Position numbers and translations under genes: made by a program. The notes beneath the pieces are model-generated. The model ran no database searches, was not told the DNA's origin, and was given only the letters and a program-made list of their open reading frames with translations. Shown here piece after piece: positions 16,311-24,701 of a stretch of DNA of 64,000 nt (within the stretch, counting starts at the first letter, position 1; each line of letters begins with the position of its first letter). Source of the DNA: Usitatibacter rugosus (GTDB lineage Bacteria > Pseudomonadota > Gammaproteobacteria > Burkholderiales > Usitatibacteraceae); assembly GCF_013003965.1 (NCBI RefSeq), contig NZ_CP053069.1:3751419-3815418 (forward strand), in the 5' to 3' direction.

Positions 16311-17111
16311 ATGCGGTTCATCGTGGAGGGCTATCCCGCCTACGCCTATACCGGCGGGAAGCCCCACGATCCTCAACGCCCCACCGCGGTTTTCGTGCAC
16401 GGCGCGGCGTTCGACCACAGCGTCTGGCAATGGCAGTCGCGCTACTTCGCGAACCACGGCCTGTCGGTGCTCGCGGTCGACCTGCCCGCGCACGGGCGCA
16501 GCCCCGGTAACGTGCGCCGCTCGATCGAGGAGCTGGCCCAGTGGCTCTCCGCGTTCATCGAAGCCTCGGGCTCCGGCCCCGTCCATCTCGCCGGCCACAG
16601 CATGGGCTCGCTCATCGCGCTGGAGACCGCGCTCGCCTATCCGGCGCAGCTCGCATCGCTGGCGCTCGTCGGCAGCGCGATGCCGATGGCCGTGGGCGAG
16701 CCGTTCCTCGCGGCCGCGCGCGACGGTGCCGACGCCGCGCTCGACATGGAAGCGGTGTGGGGCCACAGCCGCCATGCGCAACTCGCGACGAGCGCGGTAC
16801 CGGGCGTCACGCTGCTGGGCGCCAGCCGGCGCTTGAACGCGCGCGCCGCGCAAGGCGTGCTCGCCGCGGATCTCGCCGCCTGCCACGGATATCGTGCCGA
16901 CCCAGGGGCGCTGCGCAAGCTCGCGCTGCCGGTGCTGGTCCTCGGCGGCAAGCGCGACCAGATGACGCCGGTGACGGCGACCGAAGCGCTCGCGAAGGAG
17001 ATTCCCGGCGCACGCTTCCTGGCGCTCGACGCGGGCCACTCGATGATGAGCGAGGCGCCGCGGGAGGTCGTGGCCGCACTGCGGTCGCACTGGCTGCCGG
17101 CGGCGCGATGA
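16311..17111 (+). CDS. Alpha/beta-fold hydrolase
   Basis: This 266-residue cytosolic alpha/beta hydrolase has the oxyanion region FVHGAAFDHSVWQW and a catalytic triad readable as Ser97 (GHSMGS), Asp216 (GGKRDQMTP) and His243 (DAGHSMM). The start is ATG 16311, two bases after metY. The stop overlaps the start of the TPR-glycosyltransferase gene (ATGA), so the three genes form one transcription unit. Members cleave esters, thioesters or C-C bonds; no specific substrate can be assigned. Placement after metY does not prove a methionine role. Confidence 0.85.
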   Translation: MRFIVEGYPAYAYTGGKPHDPQRPTAVFVHGAAFDHSVWQWQSRYFANHGLSVLAVDLPAHGRSPGNVRRSIEELAQWLSAFIEASGSGPVHLAGHSMGSLIALETALAYPAQLASLALVGSAMPMAVGEPFLAAARDGADAALDMEAVWGHSRHAQLATSAVPGVTLLGASRRLNARAAQGVLAADLAACHGYRADPGALRKLALPVLVLGGKRDQMTPVTATEALAKEIPGARFLALDAGHSMMSEAPREVVAALRSHWLPAAR

Positions 17112-18460
17112 GCGCGGAGCTGCAGCGCGCGCTCGCGCTGCTCACCGCGAAGGACCATGGCTCGGCCGTCGCCGCCTTCGACGCCGTCATCCGCACCGCA
17201 CCCGGGCTCGTCGATGCGCACTACAACCGCGGCGTGGCGTTGCGCGAGCTTCGCCGCAATGTCGAGGCCCTGCAGGCGTTCGAGACGGCGCTCGCCCTCA
17301 TGCCGGCTCACGAGGCGGCCGCGCAGAACCGGCTCGCGATGCTCCTCGAGCTTGGGCGCCCCGAAGCCGCACGTGCGGGCCTCGTCGCGGAGGTCGCGCG
17401 TGCCGCGACGCCGGACGCGCTCACGAACCTGGGGCTGGCCGAACAGGCGTTGGGCCATCCCGACGAAGCGCGCGCGAAATTTGAATCCGCGCTGGCACTC
17501 GATCCCGCACACCGGCTCGCGAGCTGGAACCTGGCCCTCCTCGACCTGCGTGAAGGGCGCTGGAAGGAGGGCTTCGAACGCTACGACGCGGCGTGGCCCG
17601 GCACCTTCGGGCGTAACGTGTCGCGCCGCGAGATGGGCCGGCCCGCCTGGCGCGGCGAATCGCTCGAGGGCCGATCGATCCTGCTGCATGGCGACGAGGG
17701 CCTCGGCGACACGCTGCAGGGCCTGCGATTCGTCGCGGCGGTCGCACGGCAGGCGGCGCGCACGGTGCTCGAAGTCCAGCGCGGGCTGGGCCCGCTCGCA
17801 CGCACGCTGGCCACGGACAAGCCGATCGAAGTGATCGAAATGGGGGACACGCTCCCGGCGACCGACGTGCACGCCCCGCTCCACGCCCTTCCCGCGCGGC
17901 TCGGCGCCGATGCCACGTCGATCGCCGTCGCGAGCGCCTATGTGACTCCGCCCGCCGAGCGCGTCCTCGAGTGGCGATCGCGCTTGCAAGACGACCGCCT
18001 GAAGCACGTGGGACTTGCATGGCGCGGCAATCCGACGCATCCCGACGACCGCTACCGCTCGATGGCGCTCGCGCGGCTGCGGCCGCTCTTCGATGTCGAG
18101 GGCTCGCGGCTCGTGAGCTTGCAGTTGAATCCGACCGGGGACGATGTCGCCGTGCTCGCGGAGCGTGGAGCCCCCGATCGCGTGGGCGAAACCACGGACG
18201 GCCTCGCCGACACCGCGGGCCTCATCGCGGCGCTGGACCTCGTGATCACCGTCGACACGTCGCTCGCGCACCTCGCGGGCGCGATGGGACGTCCCGTGTG
18301 GATCCTCCTCGGCACGCGCCCCGACTGGCGCTGGCTGCGCTCGGGCGAACGCACCGCGTGGTACCCGACCGCCCGCCTGTTCCGCTCGGAGGGCGACTGG
18401 GACGCCGTCGTGTCAGGGGTTCGTGGCGAGCTGCGGGGGTTCGTCGCGGGCGGCGGTTGA
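17108..18460 (+). CDS. TPR-repeat protein with GT-B/heptosyltransferase-like C-terminal domain
   Basis: This 450-residue protein has several tetratricopeptide repeats at about residues 1-160 (e.g. VDAHYNRGVALRELRRNVEA and PDALTNLGLAEQALGHPDEA). A glycosyltransferase family-9-like domain follows from about residue 180 (ILLHGDEGLGDTLQGLRFV, VGLAWRGNPTHPDD, VITVDTSLAHLAGAMGRPVW). This architecture is common in proteins thought to glycosylate cell-surface or protein targets. The ATG at 17108 overlaps the hydrolase stop. The last 48 bp overlap the 3' end of the convergent ABC transporter gene. Acceptor and donor sugars are unknown. Confidence 0.83.
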   Translation: MSAELQRALALLTAKDHGSAVAAFDAVIRTAPGLVDAHYNRGVALRELRRNVEALQAFETALALMPAHEAAAQNRLAMLLELGRPEAARAGLVAEVARAATPDALTNLGLAEQALGHPDEARAKFESALALDPAHRLASWNLALLDLREGRWKEGFERYDAAWPGTFGRNVSRREMGRPAWRGESLEGRSILLHGDEGLGDTLQGLRFVAAVARQAARTVLEVQRGLGPLARTLATDKPIEVIEMGDTLPATDVHAPLHALPARLGADATSIAVASAYVTPPAERVLEWRSRLQDDRLKHVGLAWRGNPTHPDDRYRSMALARLRPLFDVEGSRLVSLQLNPTGDDVAVLAERGAPDRVGETTDGLADTAGLIAALDLVITVDTSLAHLAGAMGRPVWILLGTRPDWRWLRSGERTAWYPTARLFRSEGDWDAVVSGVRGELRGFVAGGG

Positions 18461-20215
18461 GCGGGCGCGGTCCTCTTCCTGCTGCAGGCGCCACATCTCG
18501 GCGAAGCGCCCGCCCAGGGCCATCAGCTCGCGGAAGGTGCCGCGCTCGACGATCTCGCCCTCCTGCATCACGAGGATCTGGTCCGCGTCGACGATCGTCG
18601 AGAGGCGGTGCGCGATCACCAGCGTCGTGCGGTTCTCGGAGATCTGCCGCAGCTCCGCCTGGATGGACTTCTCGGTCTTCGAGTCGAGCGCGGAGGTGGC
18701 CTCGTCGAACACGAGGATCGGCGGATCCTTCAGCACCGTGCGCGCGATCGACACGCGCTGCTTCTCTCCGCCCGAGAGCTTGAGCCCGCGTTCGCCCACC
18801 GTGGTCTCCCAGGCATCCGGCAGCCCCTCGATGAAGCCGCGGATGTGCGCCACGTCGGCGGCCGCGATCACTTCCTCGCGCGGGGCACCGGGGCGGCCAT
18901 AGGCGATGTTGTAGAGGATCGTGTCGTTGAAGAGCACCGTGTCCTGGGGAACGATCCCGATGGCCGAGCGGACGCTCGATTGCGTGACGTCGCGCAAGTC
19001 CTGCCCGTCGATGGTGATGCGGCCGCGGTTCACGTCGTAGAAGCGGAAGAGCAGGCGCGCCAGCGTGGACTTCCCGGAGCCGCTCGCGCCCACGACCGCC
19101 ACGCGGTGGCCCGCGGGAATCTCGAAGCTCACGTCCTTCAGGATCGCGCGGCGGGCGTCGTAGCCGAAGTCCACGTTCTCGAAGCGCACGGCGGCTCCAT
19201 TCACCTGGAGCTCCGTGGCGCCGGGCTTGTCCGCGACCTCGCGGTTCTCGCCGAGGAGCTTGAACATCTTCTCCATGTCGGTGAAGGCCTGCTTCATCTC
19301 GCGGTACATCACGCCGAGGAAGTTGAGCGGGATGTAGAGCTGGATCAGCAGCGCGTTCACCATCACCAGGTCGCCGAGCGTGAGCGCCCCGTTCACGATG
19401 CCGTCGGCCGCGCGCCACATGAGCAGCGACACGGCGAGCGCGATGATCATCGCCTGCACGGAGTTCAGCAGGCCGAGCGATGTCTCGGAGGTCACGACCG
19501 CGTTCTCGTAGCGCGAGAGGTTCTCGTCGTAGCGCTTCGCCTCCCAGCCCTCGTTGCCGAAGTACTTCACCGTCTCGTAGTTGAGCAGCGAGTCGATGGC
19601 GCGCGTGTTGGCCTTCGAATCCATCTCGTTCATGGTCCTGCGGTGGGCCGTGCGCCATTCGGAGATCGCGAAGGTGCTCGCGATGTAGAGCAGCAGTGCT
19701 CCCACCGTGATCACGCCGAACCAGATGTCGAACTTGTAGATGAGGAAGCCCGTCACCATCGCGATCTCCAGCAGCGTGGGCAGCACGCTGAAGACCATGA
19801 AGGAGAGCAGCGTCGAGATGCCGCGCGTGCCGCGCTCGATGTCGCGCGTGAGGCCACCCGTCTGGCGCTCGAGGTGGAAGCGCAGCGACAGCGCATGCAG
19901 GTGGTGGAAGATCTCGAGCGCGATCCGCCGCATGGCGCTCTGCGCGACCTTCACGAACACGATGTCGCGAAGCTCGTTGAAGAGCGTGGAGGACAGGCGC
20001 AGCGCCCCGTAGGCCGCGAGAAGAGCCACCGGCACCGCGGCGATGGCACCTGGCCCGGTGAGCCCGTCGACGATCCCCTTCATGAGGATCGGCACCGAGA
20101 TGTTGGCGAGCTTGGCGGAGATCAGGAAGGCGAGCGCCAGCAGCACGCGCCCGCGGTACTCCAGCAGGTAGGGGACGAGCTTGCGAAGGACGGAGAATTC
20201 CGAGGCGGTGCTCAA
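18413..20215 (-). CDS. ABC transporter, Atm1/HMT-type fused permease-ATPase
   Basis: This 600-residue half-transporter has six membrane spans in about residues 20-300 and an ATPase domain with Walker A GASGSGKST (376-384), signature LSGGEKQR and Walker B/D-loop DEATSALD. The NYETVKYFGNE stretch (about 212-222) is typical of the Atm1 group, which exports glutathione-linked sulphur or heavy-metal conjugates. The start is a TTG at 20215 overlapping the cupin stop (TTGA); no ATG gives a sensible N-terminus, and upstream sequence belongs to the cupin in another frame. The 3' end overlaps the convergent glycosyltransferase gene by 48 bp. The substrate is inferred from the group. Confidence 0.87.
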   Translation of the reverse strand: MSTASEFSVLRKLVPYLLEYRGRVLLALAFLISAKLANISVPILMKGIVDGLTGPGAIAAVPVALLAAYGALRLSSTLFNELRDIVFVKVAQSAMRRIALEIFHHLHALSLRFHLERQTGGLTRDIERGTRGISTLLSFMVFSVLPTLLEIAMVTGFLIYKFDIWFGVITVGALLLYIASTFAISEWRTAHRRTMNEMDSKANTRAIDSLLNYETVKYFGNEGWEAKRYDENLSRYENAVVTSETSLGLLNSVQAMIIALAVSLLMWRAADGIVNGALTLGDLVMVNALLIQLYIPLNFLGVMYREMKQAFTDMEKMFKLLGENREVADKPGATELQVNGAAVRFENVDFGYDARRAILKDVSFEIPAGHRVAVVGASGSGKSTLARLLFRFYDVNRGRITIDGQDLRDVTQSSVRSAIGIVPQDTVLFNDTILYNIAYGRPGAPREEVIAAADVAHIRGFIEGLPDAWETTVGERGLKLSGGEKQRVSIARTVLKDPPILVFDEATSALDSKTEKSIQAELRQISENRTTLVIAHRLSTIVDADQILVMQEGEIVERGTFRELMALGGRFAEMWRLQQEEDRARSTAARDEPPQLATNP

Positions 20216-20571
20216 ATTCGCTGCAGCGTCGCCTTCGTGAGCTCGTTCACCACGTTGCCGGTGTTGAGCGTGGCCGCGGGCTCGAAGAGCATGACGTGCA
20301 CTTCGGCCTGCGCGTTCGGGCGGTGCTCGACGCCGCGCGGCACGACGATGAACTCGCCCGTGCCGAGGTGCACCGTGCGGTCGCGGAACTCCATGTCGAA
20401 CTCGCCCTTCACCACGTAGAACATCTCGTCCTCGTTCGCGTGGCTGTGCCAGGTGAAGGGCCCGAGGAACTTCACCAGCTTCACCATCTGCCCGTTCAGC
20501 TCGCCGACCACCTTCGGATCCCAGTGCGTCGCGAACTTCGAGAGCTTCTCGGCAATGTTGACCTTTTCCAT
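20212..20571 (-). CDS. Cupin-domain protein
   Basis: This small 119-residue single-domain cupin has the metal-ligand pattern His42, His44 and Glu48 (WHSHANEDEMF) and His83 (VPRGVEHRP). The sequence resembles uncharacterised cupins that sit beside transporters and may act as small dioxygenases or sugar-phosphate isomerases. The ATG at 20571 precedes the ABC exporter, whose TTG start overlaps the cupin stop, so the two are coupled. No function can be assigned. Confidence 0.8.
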   Translation of the reverse strand: MEKVNIAEKLSKFATHWDPKVVGELNGQMVKLVKFLGPFTWHSHANEDEMFYVVKGEFDMEFRDRTVHLGTGEFIVVPRGVEHRPNAQAEVHVMLFEPAATLNTGNVVNELTKATLQRI

Positions 20572-20723
20572 GCGTAATCCTCCGCAATGCAGGGGCTATG
20601 GTAGCAGCGGGGCGCGCGGCATTTTTTCACGTGCGCCGCGCGGCAATGTGCGGCGACCGCGGCGCCCGGGATGCGCGAGCCTGTGCGGGCAGTGTTCGTT
20701 CACCCCAGCCCAAGGAGACATCC

Positions 20724-20879
20724 ATGAATGACCGCACGAAGCATCTCTTCCTCGCCACCGCGCTGCTGCTCGCCTCGATCGCCAGCGGATGTGCCTCCCT
20801 CGACGTCGAGGGCAACGGCAACGGCGGCGACCGCCCGGACATCGTCTCGCACATGCAGGACGATTCGCAGGGCAAGTAG
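20724..20879 (+). CDS. Small lipoprotein of unknown function
   Basis: This 51-residue protein has a strong AAGGAGA ribosome-binding site 6 nt before ATG 20724. The N-terminus is a lipoprotein signal (KHLFLATALLLASIASGC) with the lipobox ASGC. The mature part is only about 29 residues, Gly/Asp/Asn-rich (DVEGNGNGGDRPD), with no recognisable fold. It precedes hydroxypyruvate isomerase by 56 bp. The signal and ribosome-binding site support a real gene; the role is unknown. Confidence 0.65.
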   Translation: MNDRTKHLFLATALLLASIASGCASLDVEGNGNGGDRPDIVSHMQDDSQGK

Positions 20880-20935
20880 GCGCCCGTGGCGCGCGGTTAT
20901 AGTTGAGGCCCGCCGCGCGCCATGGATTTCCGCCG

Positions 20936-21709
20936 ATGCCCCGCTATGCCGCCAACCTTGGTTGGCTCTTCCCCGAGCATCCCTTCCTCGAACGCTTCGG
21001 CGCCGCCGCGCGCGCCGGCTTCAAGGCCGTGGAGTTCGCGGTTCCCTACGACCATCCCGCCGCCGCGATCGCCGAGCAGCTTCGCGAGCATTCGCTCGAG
21101 TGCATCCTCTTCAACACGCCTTCGGGCAACAAGGCGAAGGGCGACTTCGGCCTCGCGTGCCGGCCCGAGCGCGTGCACGAGTTCCGCGAGGGCGTGGCCA
21201 CGGCCATCGAGTACGCCCGCGTCCTGAAGACGCCGCGCGTGAACGTGATCGCCGGCCTCATCAAGGCCGGTGAAGACCCGAGGGAGCTGCATGCGGCGTT
21301 CGTCTCGAACCTGCGCCACGCCGCGCGCGAGCTTGCCGCGGCCGGCCTGCAGATGCTGATGGAGCCGATCAACAACGTCGACAATCCCGGCTACTTCTTC
21401 CCGCGCAATCCACCCGCCCGCGCGCTGATCGAGGAAGTCGGAGCGCCCAACTTCGCGCTGCAATGCGACCTGTATCACGTGGCGATGATGGGCGACGATC
21501 CCGCCGCGGTCTTCGAGGACCTGCGGCCGATCATCGGCCACGTGCAGTTCGCGGACGTGCCGGGGCGGGGCGAGCCGGGCACCGGAAAGGTGCCGCTGCA
21601 GGCGCTCTTCGCGCAGATCGACCGCAGCGGTTACACGGGCTGGACCGCGGCCGAATACAGACCGTCGCGAAGGACGGAAGATACTTTGGACTGGATGCGT
21701 TGGTGCTAG
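20936..21709 (+). CDS. hyi: Hydroxypyruvate isomerase
   Basis: This 257-residue TIM-barrel enzyme of the xylose-isomerase-like family interconverts hydroxypyruvate and tartronate semialdehyde. The two catalytic glutamates line up as Glu143 (LMEPIN) and Glu240 (AAEYRPS), with metal-site residues Asp178 and His181 (CDLYHVAMM). Residues near the active site (FNTPSGNKAKGDFGLAC) also match the family. The start is ATG 20936. Glyoxylate carboligase is not in this window, but a tartronate-semialdehyde-reductase-like gene begins the window, so a glyoxylate-to-glycerate route is likely. It is followed by an HtrA-like gene on the same strand. Confidence 0.9.
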   Translation: MPRYAANLGWLFPEHPFLERFGAAARAGFKAVEFAVPYDHPAAAIAEQLREHSLECILFNTPSGNKAKGDFGLACRPERVHEFREGVATAIEYARVLKTPRVNVIAGLIKAGEDPRELHAAFVSNLRHAARELAAAGLQMLMEPINNVDNPGYFFPRNPPARALIEEVGAPNFALQCDLYHVAMMGDDPAAVFEDLRPIIGHVQFADVPGRGEPGTGKVPLQALFAQIDRSGYTGWTAAEYRPSRRTEDTLDWMRWC

Positions 21710-21742
21710 AGTGGATTTGCGCCGCCACGCTTCGGAGTCGCC

Positions 21743-22759
21743 ATGATCCTGCGCACTTTCCTCGCCTGCATCGCCCTCGCTAGCACCTGCGCCTCCGCCG
21801 CCGTGGGCAAGCCCACGGACAAGCCCGGCAAGGAAGACGAGGGTTACCACCATCTCGTCGCCGCGGCCGGCTCCGTTGTCGCCGTGCGCACGCGCGCACT
21901 CTCCGACGCGCGCTCGGCCGACACGCTCGGCACCGAGCGCAGCGGCAGCGGCATCCTCATCGCCCCCAGCGGCCTCGTGCTCACCATCGGCTACCTCATC
22001 CTCGAGGCGGACAACGTCGAGATCACGGCGAGCAACGGCCGCACCGTTCCCGCCACCGTCGTCGCGTACGACCACGCCACCGGCTTCGGCCTGCTGCGTC
22101 CCATCGTGCCCGTCGATGTGAAGCCGATCCGCATGGGCAAGTCCGCGAGCGTCGAGGCGCTGGACCGCCTGATGATCGCCACGGCCACGGGCGAAGCGGT
22201 CTCGGTCGCGACCGTGGTCTCGAAGCGCCGCTTCGCCGGCTACTGGGAATACCTCATCGACGACGCGATCTTCACGTCCCCGCCGCGCCTCGACCACAGC
22301 GGCGCCGCGCTCATCAACAAGGAGGGCGAGCTGGTGGGCATCGGCTCGCTGCTCGTGATGGATGCGGCCACGCCCGGCCAGCGCCTGCCGGGCAACATGT
22401 TCGTTCCTGTCGACCTGCTGAAGCCGATCCTGGACGAGATGATCGCCACGGGGCGGCAGAAGGGCGGCGTGCGGCCCTGGCTCGGGCTCTCCTCGCTCGA
22501 GGACGACGGCGCCATCAAGGTGCTCCGCGTCTCCAGCGAAGGGCCGGCCGACCGCGCCGGCATCCGCCCCGGCGACGTGATCCTCTCAGTCTCGGGACAG
22601 AAGGTCGAGAAGCTCGCGGACTTCTACCGGCATCTCTGGGCGACGGGCGCACCCGGTGTGGAAGTGACGCTCAAGGTGCGCCAGGCCGGCGAGGTGCGCG
22701 ACGTGAAGCTGCGCACCATCGACCGCTTCGAGTACGCGCGGAAGAAGCCCACGATCTGA
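21743..22759 (+). CDS. HtrA-like trypsin/PDZ protein with degenerate catalytic triad
   Basis: This 338-residue exported protein has a signal peptide (about residues 1-20), a chymotrypsin-like domain (about 35-230) and one PDZ domain (about 245-325; GVRPWLGLSS, AGIRPGDVILSVSGQKV). Overall it follows DegP/DegQ. By position against the HtrA pattern the catalytic His is Tyr84 (LTIGYLILEAD), the Asp is Gly114 (DHATGFGLL), and only the Ser remains (Ser186, DHSGAAL). It is therefore probably a non-proteolytic binding or chaperone protein. Its stop overlaps a possible CTG start of the MFS gene. Confidence 0.85.
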   Translation: MILRTFLACIALASTCASAAVGKPTDKPGKEDEGYHHLVAAAGSVVAVRTRALSDARSADTLGTERSGSGILIAPSGLVLTIGYLILEADNVEITASNGRTVPATVVAYDHATGFGLLRPIVPVDVKPIRMGKSASVEALDRLMIATATGEAVSVATVVSKRRFAGYWEYLIDDAIFTSPPRLDHSGAALINKEGELVGIGSLLVMDAATPGQRLPGNMFVPVDLLKPILDEMIATGRQKGGVRPWLGLSSLEDDGAIKVLRVSSEGPADRAGIRPGDVILSVSGQKVEKLADFYRHLWATGAPGVEVTLKVRQAGEVRDVKLRTIDRFEYARKKPTI

Positions 22760-23970
22760 GCGCCTCACCCCAGCACCGGCTGCGCCGGATCCTCTACGCG
22801 GCGGCCTTCCTGCGGGCGCTCGCCATCGGCCTGATGGCGGTGCTGGTCGGCCTCTACTGCGCGCGCCTCGGCTTCTCGGCCACGCAGATCGGCGGCGTGC
22901 TCTCCGCGGCGCTGTGGGGCGCGGCCCTCGCCGCCTTCATCACGCTCGTGATCGGCCCGCGCCTGCCGGAGCGCGCGATGCTGGTCGCATTGACGGGGCT
23001 TCCGATGCTGGGCGGGGCCGTGCTCATCTCGACCGATGCATTCCCGATCGTGCTCGTGGCCGCGTTCGTCGGCATGCTCAACATCCACGGGCGCGACCGG
23101 GGCGCGATCCCGATCCTCGAGCAGGCGCTCTTCCCCGCCACCACGACCGATGCGGACCGCACGCGCGTGTTCGCCTGGTACAACGTGCTGCTGGACAGCG
23201 GTTATGCGGTGGGCGGGCTCTTCGCCGCGGTGCCGACGCTGCTCGAATCGTCGTTCGGCATGGCGCCGCTGGAGGCGCTGCGCCTGGCGCTCGCCGCTTT
23301 CTGCGTGCTCTATTTCGCCGCGGCCGTGCTCTACATGCGGCTGCCCGCGATCGCCGACGACGTGAAGCCCGTCGGGATCTCGGAGCTCTCGCCCGAGAGC
23401 CGGCCGATCGTGACCAAGATCTCGCTGCTCTTCCTGCTGGATGCCTTCGGCGGCGGATTCATCGGCACCGCGCTCTTCGCGTACTTCTTCGCGGAGAAGT
23501 ACGGGGCCAGCGCGGCCACGATCGCGATCCTCTTCAGCGCGGGGCGCGTGCTCTCGGCGTTCTCGCACCTGGCCGCGGCCTGGCTCGCGAAGAGGATCGG
23601 GCTCGTGAACACGATGGTGTTCACGCACGCGCCCACGTCGTTCCTGCTCTTCACGATCGTCGCGACGGATTCGTTCGCCTGGGCCGCGTTCTTCTTCCTG
23701 CTGCGCGAGGCGCTGAACGAGATGGATGTGCCCACGCGCCAGTCGTACGTGATGGCGGTGGTGCAGCCCCACGAACGGCTCGCCGTCTCCGGCATCACCA
23801 ACCTCGTGCGCTCCTGCGGCTGGGCGCTGGCGCCAATGCTCGCGGGCGTGATGATGCAGCGCTTCGGCATCGGGGTGCCGCTGGTCGCCGCGGGCGTGGC
23901 GAAGCTCTCCTACGACTTCCTGCTGTGGCGCGAATTCCGGCGCCTCAAGGCCCCGGAAGAAATGGAATAG
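22756..23970 (+). CDS. MFS transporter (probable CTG start)
   Basis: This is a major-facilitator carrier of about 404 residues with around 12 hydrophobic segments; specificity is unknown. The first canonical start is ATG 22834, but this would cut through the first membrane span. The in-frame upstream codons encode a convincing helix (RRILYAAAFLRALAIGLMAV), and no ATG, GTG or TTG is available there. A CTG at 22756 overlaps the preceding TGA (CTGA) and follows a GGAAG sequence, so I propose it as the start. The N-terminal gating region is GLYCARLGFSATQIG. A perfect inverted repeat begins immediately after the stop. Confidence 0.8.
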   Translation: MSASPQHRLRRILYAAAFLRALAIGLMAVLVGLYCARLGFSATQIGGVLSAALWGAALAAFITLVIGPRLPERAMLVALTGLPMLGGAVLISTDAFPIVLVAAFVGMLNIHGRDRGAIPILEQALFPATTTDADRTRVFAWYNVLLDSGYAVGGLFAAVPTLLESSFGMAPLEALRLALAAFCVLYFAAAVLYMRLPAIADDVKPVGISELSPESRPIVTKISLLFLLDAFGGGFIGTALFAYFFAEKYGASAATIAILFSAGRVLSAFSHLAAAWLAKRIGLVNTMVFTHAPTSFLLFTIVATDSFAWAAFFFLLREALNEMDVPTRQSYVMAVVQPHERLAVSGITNLVRSCGWALAPMLAGVMMQRFGIGVPLVAAGVAKLSYDFLLWREFRRLKAPEEME

Positions 23971-24065
23971 GCAGGGTCAGAGTGACGAGGGGGTTGGCGA
24001 AACCTTCTGGAACCAGCCGGTGTCCAGACATCGTTTCGCCAACCCCCTCGTCACTCTGACCCTGC
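23971..24065. repeat. Perfect 33-bp inverted repeat with GGGTCAGA core
   Basis: The arms at 23971-24003 and 24033-24065 are exact reverse complements (outer end GCAGGGTCAGAGTGACGAGG). The 29-nt loop has its own TCTGGA/TCCAGA pairing. It starts directly after the MFS stop codon and lies between convergent genes, so it may serve as a bidirectional terminator. It shares GGGTCAGA with the hairpin at 31292-31354, but the rest of the stem is different. Confidence 0.85.
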
Positions 24066-24074
24066 CTCTTCACC

Positions 24075-24491
24075 TTACTTGATGAAGTAGCCGGCGACGC
24101 GCCAGGTGCCGTCCTTTTCCTTCACGGGGGTCACGGTCTCGATGGCGGCACGGTTCTCGAAGGACGTCTCGTACTGGATCACGACGTACTCGCCCTCCGG
24201 CACGTTGGGGAGGTTCTTCGTGTACTGGACAAGCCGGGTCTTGCGAGCCCCGGCAGTGCCCATCGGGCCGCGCGCGGCGACGAGGGCTTTCTCCCAGTCG
24301 TCGCGCTTGATGGCCTTCTGGAAGATCTCCGAGGAGATGTCCCAGCTCTTGCCGTACGCGCCCGCATCGACGGAGACGAGCCAGGCGCGCGCCGCTTCCT
24401 GCGCCGGGAGCGTATCGGTCTCGTCCTCGGCGCGGCCGGAGGAAACGGCGACCGCGATGGCGATCGCCAGGATGAAGTGGATGAATCGCAT
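24075..24491 (-). CDS. DUF4019-family exported protein
   Basis: This 138-residue protein has a signal peptide (FILAIAIAVAVSSGRA) and one DUF4019 domain (AARAWLVSVDAGAYGKSWDI, then RKTRLVQYTKNLPNVPEGEYVVIQYETSF). Such proteins are predicted to be periplasmic and have no known activity. ATG 24491 follows a GGGAG ribosome-binding site. It lies 18 bp downstream of a small Arc-like gene and may be in the same transcription unit as that gene and the SPFH gene. Confidence 0.82.
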   Translation of the reverse strand: MRFIHFILAIAIAVAVSSGRAEDETDTLPAQEAARAWLVSVDAGAYGKSWDISSEIFQKAIKRDDWEKALVAARGPMGTAGARKTRLVQYTKNLPNVPEGEYVVIQYETSFENRAAIETVTPVKEKDGTWRVAGYFIK

Positions 24492-24509
24492 GGAGTCTCC
24501 CTTCCTTCG

Positions 24510-24689
24510 TCAGTCCTTGCGGGGTTTGCGGGTGGCCGCCGGCGCCGGCAGCCCGCGGCGGGCCAGCGCGTCGCGCAGGAGATATTCGATCTGCCCGTTC
24601 ACGCTGCGAAGCTCGGCCTGCGCAAGGCGCTCGATCCCGGCCCACAGCTCGGGGTCGATTCGAAGCAGGAACGCCTTGCGATCGGCCAT
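24510..24689 (-). CDS. Small Arc/MetJ-type (ribbon-helix-helix) DNA-binding protein
   Basis: This 59-residue protein reads MADRKAFLLRIDPELW at the start, then ERLAQAELRSVNGQIEYLLR. The short beta strand followed by two helices, with RSVNGQIEYLL as second helix, is the Arc-like ribbon-helix-helix fold. The C-terminal tail is Pro/Ala/Lys-rich. It follows the SPFH gene by 12 bp; this small-regulator/SPFH pairing recurs in proteobacteria as far as I know. It may autoregulate through the GTGATATCAC palindrome upstream of the SPFH gene. It is not an obvious toxin-antitoxin pair, as no toxin is adjacent. Confidence 0.75.
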   Translation of the reverse strand: MADRKAFLLRIDPELWAGIERLAQAELRSVNGQIEYLLRDALARRGLPAPAATRKPRKD

Positions 24690-24701
24690 CGATACCGCGC
24701 C

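Noticed and set aside
24510-24689. Antitoxin of a toxin-antitoxin pair
   Set aside because: No toxin-like gene is adjacent; the neighbours are SPFH and DUF4019 proteins.
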